Shown here: piece after piece, positions 59,016-64,000 of the stretch | Numbering within the stretch: position 1 is the first letter of the stretch | Layout of the letters: the number at the start of each line of letters is the position of its first letter | Source of the DNA: Lutimaribacter_A marinistellae | GTDB lineage: Bacteria > Pseudomonadota > Alphaproteobacteria > Rhodobacterales > Rhodobacteraceae | Reading direction: 5' to 3' | Assembly: GCF_042648365.1 (NCBI RefSeq) | Contig: NZ_JBHRXI010000029.1 | Location: 3,503 to 67,502 of the forward strand | Length of the DNA stretch: 64,000 bases | The notes under the pieces: generated by a model | The model's input: only the letters and a program-made list of their open reading frames with translations | What the model was told of the DNA's origin: nothing | Database searches by the model: none | Program-made: the position numbers and the translations under genes

Positions 59016-62000
59016 GTGGAACCGATCAGTATTCTGAACGATGGGCGGGTGGTCAGCTTGGGGCGGGACTATGTCGATGGCGACCTTGTCAACGTCGTAC
59101 GCATCTTCGCAGAGAACGGGTTCGAATTGACGTCAAATTCCGTGGCGTATGCAGCCGGTACCCCGGTCGGAGAGCCGGGTTCGAATGCTGAAATTCTTGG
59201 GGCGTTCCTTGCACCCGACGGCAGTGTTCGCATTGTTGCCCGTGACAGTTTCGCCGAAAAGGCCTGGACATTTGACCTTGGAGCGACGGGCGAAATCCTC
59301 GGCTCGACCGAGCTGGCGACCCCGCAAGGCGATATCAACTCTCCATTTCTCAGCGTACAACCTGGTTTGATACAGGCGCCAAACGGAACACTGGTGTCCT
59401 TGTGGGGGCAGTACCTTTACCTCGCCTCGCCTGACGGCGCTTACCTGACTGAAACACGGCCCGACACACGGCACAGCAGCTCGGCCGACGATGCCATCAT
59501 CACCTCGGGAGGGCGCATTCTACGTGCGACACTGATCCAGCCGGATACGGAAGTTCAGATAGAGGCACAATTCTACGAGCTTGATGGAACGCCGGTCGCT
59601 GATCCGTTCATCGTAGCCGGCGGTTTGAGTTCCGTTTTCGGGCACTTCGACGTCGAACTGGCCGAATTGATCGACGGCCGCGTTGCTGTTGTCTATTCGA
59701 CCTCCCGTGACGGGGATGCAGATACATCCGAGGCCGCCGTCTACATGACCATACTGAATGCCGACGGGACCGTTTCCGTTGCTGAACAGATGGTAAATAC
59801 GGATGACACCGACGGTGCGCAGGACTGGGTCGGGGTGCACCCTCTGTCGAATGGCGGCGTTGCGGTCACCTACGGGACCGAGACAGGTTTTACCCGGACT
59901 GAAAGCCAGAATGCCCGCTTCTTCGATTCATCTGGCATGGAGTATGACAGCTATCAGCAACTTGGCCAGCGCGGGCGTCCCGCCGAGTCGCTTTACGTCT
60001 CGCCCGACGGGGTTCTCTACCGGTTGGACCCGCGGGAAACCGATCGCCTGTACGATGCGCCGAATCCCGATGATCCGGGATTGGTTGGTGACGAGATCAT
60101 GTTGTCCAAGGGGACTCTGGGCGAACTGGCCGAGGACGCTGAAATCGCGACCCTTGCGGATGGACGCGTGGTTGTGACGTATGACCATACCAACCTCGAA
60201 GGCCATATTCGCATTTACGACCCAGCAAATGGCAGCCTCACCGATGTAGATACAGTCAGCGTGGCCCGCGAAAGTTCAGTAGCGGGACTCGCAGATGGCG
60301 GTTTCGTCGTGGCGTGGAGAACATCCGACCAGCGCGCAAACGAGGATTTGCGTATCCAGATACATAATGCTGATGGCTCTGTCCGGCTGGCCGAAACCGT
60401 GGTGTTCGACGGCGAGACCGAGCATGTCGCCGTGGCCGCGACACGGTCGGGTTTCGTGCTGACTTACACGGATGACGAAGGGGTCGCTGATGACCAGTTG
60501 ATGGTTCAGTTTTTCGGTGCGGGCGGCGCATCGCAAGGCACCGCCTTTGCGATGGAAGACACGATTTTCGAAACCGTCAATGTCGCCGATGCCGTGCTGA
60601 TGGGGGATGGCCGGCTGGCGATGGTTTGGCATTCCAAGCATCGGACCAACTTCGAGGCCAACATCAAGCTGATGATCTTTGACACAACCGGCGCGCGGGC
60701 ATTCGCGGAACCGATTGTCGTCTCTGACGACGAGCGCGCATGGCAGCCACCGCGGATCGTCGGTCTCGATGATGGCGGGTTTGCCGTCGTTCACGTGAAC
60801 AGCGAAAACAAGTTCATTCTGTCCCAGTACTCGGCCACCGGAGCTCTCGTTCGCACGGGCGTCGAGCTGATAACCGAACAGGCCATCAACCCTGGCGATA
60901 ACCTCAACCTGTCGTCGTCTCACTCGCAGGTATACGATATCGAGATGACCGGAGATGGGCAGTTGGTGCTTGCCTATGTCGTCACGACCGGGGACCGCAC
61001 GGATGGCACCGATGTCCGCTACGCCATTTTTGAGCTCGACGGCCAAGTGGTTTTGGATTCGCGGGCCGCGACCGAGAACCTTGCCGACGATCAGGACTCC
61101 GTCGAGTTGACGCGTCTTCCCGACGGAACCGTGTTCTTGAGTTTTTCGGACGACACGAACATTCGCTTCTCCTCGCAGCAGTCGATCAACGGTGTGCGGA
61201 TCCAGGGCGGAGAAAAGCCTGAAACGCCGTTGCCGACGCCGGGTCCGGATTTCATCTTCGGCACGGATGGCGACGATGTGATCGACCTTCTCGATGGCGA
61301 CGATCGGTACATGGGGGATTCTGGCAACGACTCGATTTCGGGCAATAGCGGCGAGGACCTCCTCGACGGTGGCGATGGCAACGATACGCTGAGCGGCGGA
61401 GGAAATGACGATACCATCCGCGGCGGCGCGGGGGATGATACATCGGTCTTTGCAGGCACGAGTACGGCCGCAACCGTTCGCGAGGCAACCGGGGGTCTTC
61501 TGGTTCATTCGCGGGACGGAACCGATTTCGTTCGTGACGATGTGGAAAACTTCCAGTTCGACGACACTGTTCTGAGCTATGCCCAGATGGAGGCACTTGT
61601 CGGGCGTCCGGCTCCGGACGTGACTGGCAGTGACGATGCCGAAGAACTGTTCGGAACCGCATTGACGGAAAGAATACTTGCCCTTGGCGGGGATGACGTG
61701 ATTTTCCCGGGCACCGGGTCGGACACGATCGACGGCGGGTCGGGGATCGATCGGGTGGATTTCAGTATGCAACCGCTCGTGTTGGGCTGGACTATCCTTG
61801 ATTACATGCTCGAAGTGACCCTCGGGACCGGGGTGGCAGACATCTTTGGTGATGATGTGAAGACGCTGGAAGGCGTTGAAAACGTCATTGGTACGGCTTG
61901 GTCTGACAGTCTGGCGGGGGATGTGCTGGGCAACGTTCTTGCAGGCCTAGACGGCAACGACCGGCTGGTCGGGCTGGAGGGTGACGACACGCTCGATGGC

Positions 62001-62621
62001 GGTGTGGGGGCGGATACGCTCAATGGCGGGGATGGCGATGACCGTATCTCCGGCGGCCCCGACGGGCACGAGGCCGACCAGCGCGACGTGATCTACGCGG
62101 GCGCGGGTGACGACCGGGCCGAGGGCGGCGGCGGCAACGACCAGATCTTCGGCCAGGAGGGCAACGACACGCTGGCGGGCGGCTTCGGCGCGGACGAGCT
62201 GCAGGGCCAGGACGGCGATGACGTCGTGACCGGCGGCGCGCTCTCTGACCTCGTTTTCGGCGGAAATGGTAACGATTTCGTCAATGGCGGCTTCGGGTAC
62301 GACCGGATCAATGGCGGCGCGGGCGCGGACAGTTTCTTTCACCTGGGCGTGGCCGATCACGGCTCGGACTGGGTGCAGGACTATCTCGCGGGCGATGGCG
62401 ACGTGCTGGTCTTCGGCCAGGCGGCGACGGCGGCGGATTTCCAGATCAACCTCGCGCACACGGCGACGCCGGACGGCGAGCGCTCGGGCGAGGACGCGGT
62501 GCAGGAGGCCTTCGTGATCTACCGCCCGACGGGCCAGATCATGTGGGCGCTGGTGGATGGCGAGGCGCAGCTGAACATCAACATCCAGATCGGCGGCGAG
62601 ATCTTCGACCTGCTGGCGTGA
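59016..62621 (+). CDS. Large RTX-type calcium-binding protein 1
   Basis: 1201 residues from a GTG at 59016 (GAGGGGG upstream); a TTG at 59001 is possible. The first 730 residues are beta-propeller-like repeats built on (L)ADG(G)xVVxW/Y (e.g. GLADGGFVVAWRTS, VGLDDGGFAVVHV). RTX nonapeptides GGxGxD follow in three blocks (about 748-820, 895-915, 970-1095), then a C-terminal domain ending FDLLA, as in type I secretion substrates. The protein is probably exported by an ABC/MFP/OMP system and folds on Ca2+. No export genes lie in the window. Bases beyond about 62060 are richer in GC. Confidence 0.9.
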   Translation: MEPISILNDGRVVSLGRDYVDGDLVNVVRIFAENGFELTSNSVAYAAGTPVGEPGSNAEILGAFLAPDGSVRIVARDSFAEKAWTFDLGATGEILGSTELATPQGDINSPFLSVQPGLIQAPNGTLVSLWGQYLYLASPDGAYLTETRPDTRHSSSADDAIITSGGRILRATLIQPDTEVQIEAQFYELDGTPVADPFIVAGGLSSVFGHFDVELAELIDGRVAVVYSTSRDGDADTSEAAVYMTILNADGTVSVAEQMVNTDDTDGAQDWVGVHPLSNGGVAVTYGTETGFTRTESQNARFFDSSGMEYDSYQQLGQRGRPAESLYVSPDGVLYRLDPRETDRLYDAPNPDDPGLVGDEIMLSKGTLGELAEDAEIATLADGRVVVTYDHTNLEGHIRIYDPANGSLTDVDTVSVARESSVAGLADGGFVVAWRTSDQRANEDLRIQIHNADGSVRLAETVVFDGETEHVAVAATRSGFVLTYTDDEGVADDQLMVQFFGAGGASQGTAFAMEDTIFETVNVADAVLMGDGRLAMVWHSKHRTNFEANIKLMIFDTTGARAFAEPIVVSDDERAWQPPRIVGLDDGGFAVVHVNSENKFILSQYSATGALVRTGVELITEQAINPGDNLNLSSSHSQVYDIEMTGDGQLVLAYVVTTGDRTDGTDVRYAIFELDGQVVLDSRAATENLADDQDSVELTRLPDGTVFLSFSDDTNIRFSSQQSINGVRIQGGEKPETPLPTPGPDFIFGTDGDDVIDLLDGDDRYMGDSGNDSISGNSGEDLLDGGDGNDTLSGGGNDDTIRGGAGDDTSVFAGTSTAATVREATGGLLVHSRDGTDFVRDDVENFQFDDTVLSYAQMEALVGRPAPDVTGSDDAEELFGTALTERILALGGDDVIFPGTGSDTIDGGSGIDRVDFSMQPLVLGWTILDYMLEVTLGTGVADIFGDDVKTLEGVENVIGTAWSDSLAGDVLGNVLAGLDGNDRLVGLEGDDTLDGGVGADTLNGGDGDDRISGGPDGHEADQRDVIYAGAGDDRAEGGGGNDQIFGQEGNDTLAGGFGADELQGQDGDDVVTGGALSDLVFGGNGNDFVNGGFGYDRINGGAGADSFFHLGVADHGSDWVQDYLAGDGDVLVFGQAATAADFQINLAHTATPDGERSGEDAVQEAFVIYRPTGQIMWALVDGEAQLNINIQIGGEIFDLLA

Positions 62622-62715
62622 GCCTTTCTGTCCTCGACCCGACCGTGGCCGAGGAGTGCGGCCTCGTCCTTGTGGCTCGGCGTTTGTTTTCTGAAAGGTT
62701 CAAAGGGGGGCCGAC

Positions 62716-64000
62716 ATGACACTAAATCTCGAACCAGCCTATCTGCTGGACGCAATGGGCCGCGTTCTCGCAGATGGCGGAAAGCACCGATTGTTCCGGG
62801 TCGGCGACAACATCGTCGTCACGGGCGACACTGACGGCAAAGCGTATGTAGCGGCCTATGATGACGACGGCGTCGTATTCGAGGCGCAGCAATTCGTCGA
62901 TGCTGGTGATGTCGGGTTGGGCGAGGTTCTGATCTATCACGTGCGGGGCAATTTTGACGGCACGATGACCCTGTACTATCAAGTTTATGACACGGCACCG
63001 CTACCCGCCAGATACACGAACTGGATGCAGGAGCTGGATGTCGAGACCGGGCTGGCGACGGGACCCGCGGTTTCAGTGACCGATGGATTCTTCTCGATCA
63101 CTGATCTGGGGATGCTGACGGCAAGCTGGAACTTGCCCGACGGTAACATCGCTGCAACCCGCGAGGGCAATTTCCAGGTTGTAACGCCTGATGGCACCGT
63201 GATTGGGCAGAGCCAGGGTGTGACCGAGCCGGGTGTATTCGCTATTCCACGGATGTTCGACCTGGCGGTTGTAGGTGGACGGTTGGCGCTTGCATACGTG
63301 TCTTCGAACGCCGGTGCGGCAAAAGAGACCTTCGTGCGGTTCTTCTCGATGGAGGGTTTGGCCATCGGTGAACCGATCACGGTAAGCGAGGGCGAAACGA
63401 CCGTGTTCGGAGTGATGGCAGGGGTACAGATCGAAACGTTGTCCGATGGACGGTTCGTCGTGGTCTGGACCGATGGGAGCGGTCAGCCAAGTGACACGGA
63501 TGCAGGCGCCATCTACTTCAAGATTTTCAATGCCGACGGATCGCTTTCGGTCGGGACAACTCTGGTCAATGCGATCACCAGTGGCAGTCAGACCAACCCC
63601 AACCTCGTCGCCACCGAAGCCGGTTTCATCGTCGGCTATACCGATTTCGAGATAACTGTTCCGTTCAGGAACACCACGGTTCTGCACGAATATGATCTGG
63701 CTGGGCAACTGGTCGATACCATAGGAAGCGATGCCTACCAGCTCGGCGCGGTGATGGAGCGGGCCGATACCAATACTGCCTTCATCATCGGTGGAAGCGA
63801 GGTAGTGGAGATGAGCTTGCCGGGTCCGGATACTCCGCTGGACATGAGCGCTGGAACACCGCCGATCTTGGGCAGCGATGCGGGCGAAGCGGTTGAGGGG
63901 ACCGACGCGTCGGAGCGGATCCTTGCGGGGGGCGGCGATGACGTGATCCGTCCGGGTGGCGGGTCGGATACGATCGATGGCGGGGCGGGGATCGACACGA
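62716..64000 (+). CDS. Large RTX-type protein 2, partial (runs off right edge)
   Basis: ATG 62716 (AAAGGGGGG upstream) and open for 428 codons. Again a repeat-rich beta N terminus (VLADGGKHRLFRVGDNIVV; LSDGRFVVVWTDGSG; ATEAGFIVGYTD), then the start of RTX repeats (GGGDDVIRPGGGSDTIDGG). The stretch ERILAGGGDDVIxPGxGSDTIDGG parallels RTX protein 1, so the two are tandem paralogues. The C terminus is missing. Confidence 0.87.
   Translation, partial: MTLNLEPAYLLDAMGRVLADGGKHRLFRVGDNIVVTGDTDGKAYVAAYDDDGVVFEAQQFVDAGDVGLGEVLIYHVRGNFDGTMTLYYQVYDTAPLPARYTNWMQELDVETGLATGPAVSVTDGFFSITDLGMLTASWNLPDGNIAATREGNFQVVTPDGTVIGQSQGVTEPGVFAIPRMFDLAVVGGRLALAYVSSNAGAAKETFVRFFSMEGLAIGEPITVSEGETTVFGVMAGVQIETLSDGRFVVVWTDGSGQPSDTDAGAIYFKIFNADGSLSVGTTLVNAITSGSQTNPNLVATEAGFIVGYTDFEITVPFRNTTVLHEYDLAGQLVDTIGSDAYQLGAVMERADTNTAFIIGGSEVVEMSLPGPDTPLDMSAGTPPILGSDAGEAVEGTDASERILAGGGDDVIRPGGGSDTIDGGAGIDT

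Noticed and set aside
59023..59047. GGAAC near the start of RTX gene 1 as an EcfG promoter
   Set aside because: At 16 bases the partner is CGAT, not CGTT, and it lies inside the coding sequence.
60276..61772. 498-codon open frame on the minus strand inside RTX gene 1
   Set aside because: It mirrors the RTX/propeller gene, lacks a ribosome site and looks like an anti-codon shadow (His/Val/Arg-rich).

Overview
The window is a GC-rich stretch of an alphaproteobacterial chromosome, most likely from the Roseobacter group (Rhodobacteraceae sensu lato). The reasons are a PhyR-NepR-EcfG general stress response (GSR) locus, a GTTC-N7-GTTC type LexA box, a tRNA-His lacking a G(-1) position, four-subunit sarcosine oxidase genes, MmcB, a RibBX-type riboflavin enzyme and large RTX proteins. 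I cannot name the genus. No transposase, integrase, phage module or CRISPR array was seen.

Region 1 (1-18.6 kb) is a GSR island. After the edge of a receiver-like gene and a Crp/Fnr regulator come the core switch (phyR, divergent from nepR-ecfG-histidine kinase) and its likely output genes: a formate/nitrite-family channel with two small partners, Dps, a PLD-fold protein, a double PRC-barrel protein, topoisomerase IB with an amidoligase and a glutamine amidotransferase, a ferredoxin-reductase-like flavoprotein, a Rho_N-like small protein, DUF2254, a DUF3618/holin-like/YihY membrane cluster and an AI-2E family permease. I can read GGAAC-N16/17-(C/G/T)GTT elements before nine transcription units here, so the region looks like a physically clustered EcfG regulon.

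Region 2 (18.6-31.8 kb) is mostly housekeeping: two identical tRNA-Glu genes, recJ, glpX, hom and a small lipoprotein candidate, then a TetR regulator, an ABM-domain protein, a pirin, a reductive-dehalogenase-like corrinoid/Fe-S protein, a VWA/TadE/TadE operon and a glutamate dehydrogenase.

Region 3 (31.8-43 kb) holds soxBDAG (sarcosine oxidase), a small exported protein, dnaG-rpoD, two tandem related exported proteins and yjbQ.

Region 4 (43-57 kb) is a riboflavin set, nrdR-ribD ... ribE ... ribBX-ribH-nusB. It is interrupted by two opposite-strand cassettes: capsule export (kpsS, kpsD-like, kpsC) and tungstate uptake (tupB-tupC-tupA-regulator) plus a soluble HWE/HisKA_2 kinase.

Region 5 (57-64 kb) holds SOS-type mmcB, two small genes, a GNAT acetyltransferase, tRNA-His and two tandem RTX calcium-binding proteins, the second running off the right edge.

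The most unusual points are the density of EcfG promoters, the stress-linked topoisomerase IB/amidoligase/amidotransferase operon, two probably leaderless stress promoters, a strong hairpin before ribBX that is not an FMN riboswitch, and a mosaic GC pattern inside the first RTX gene.
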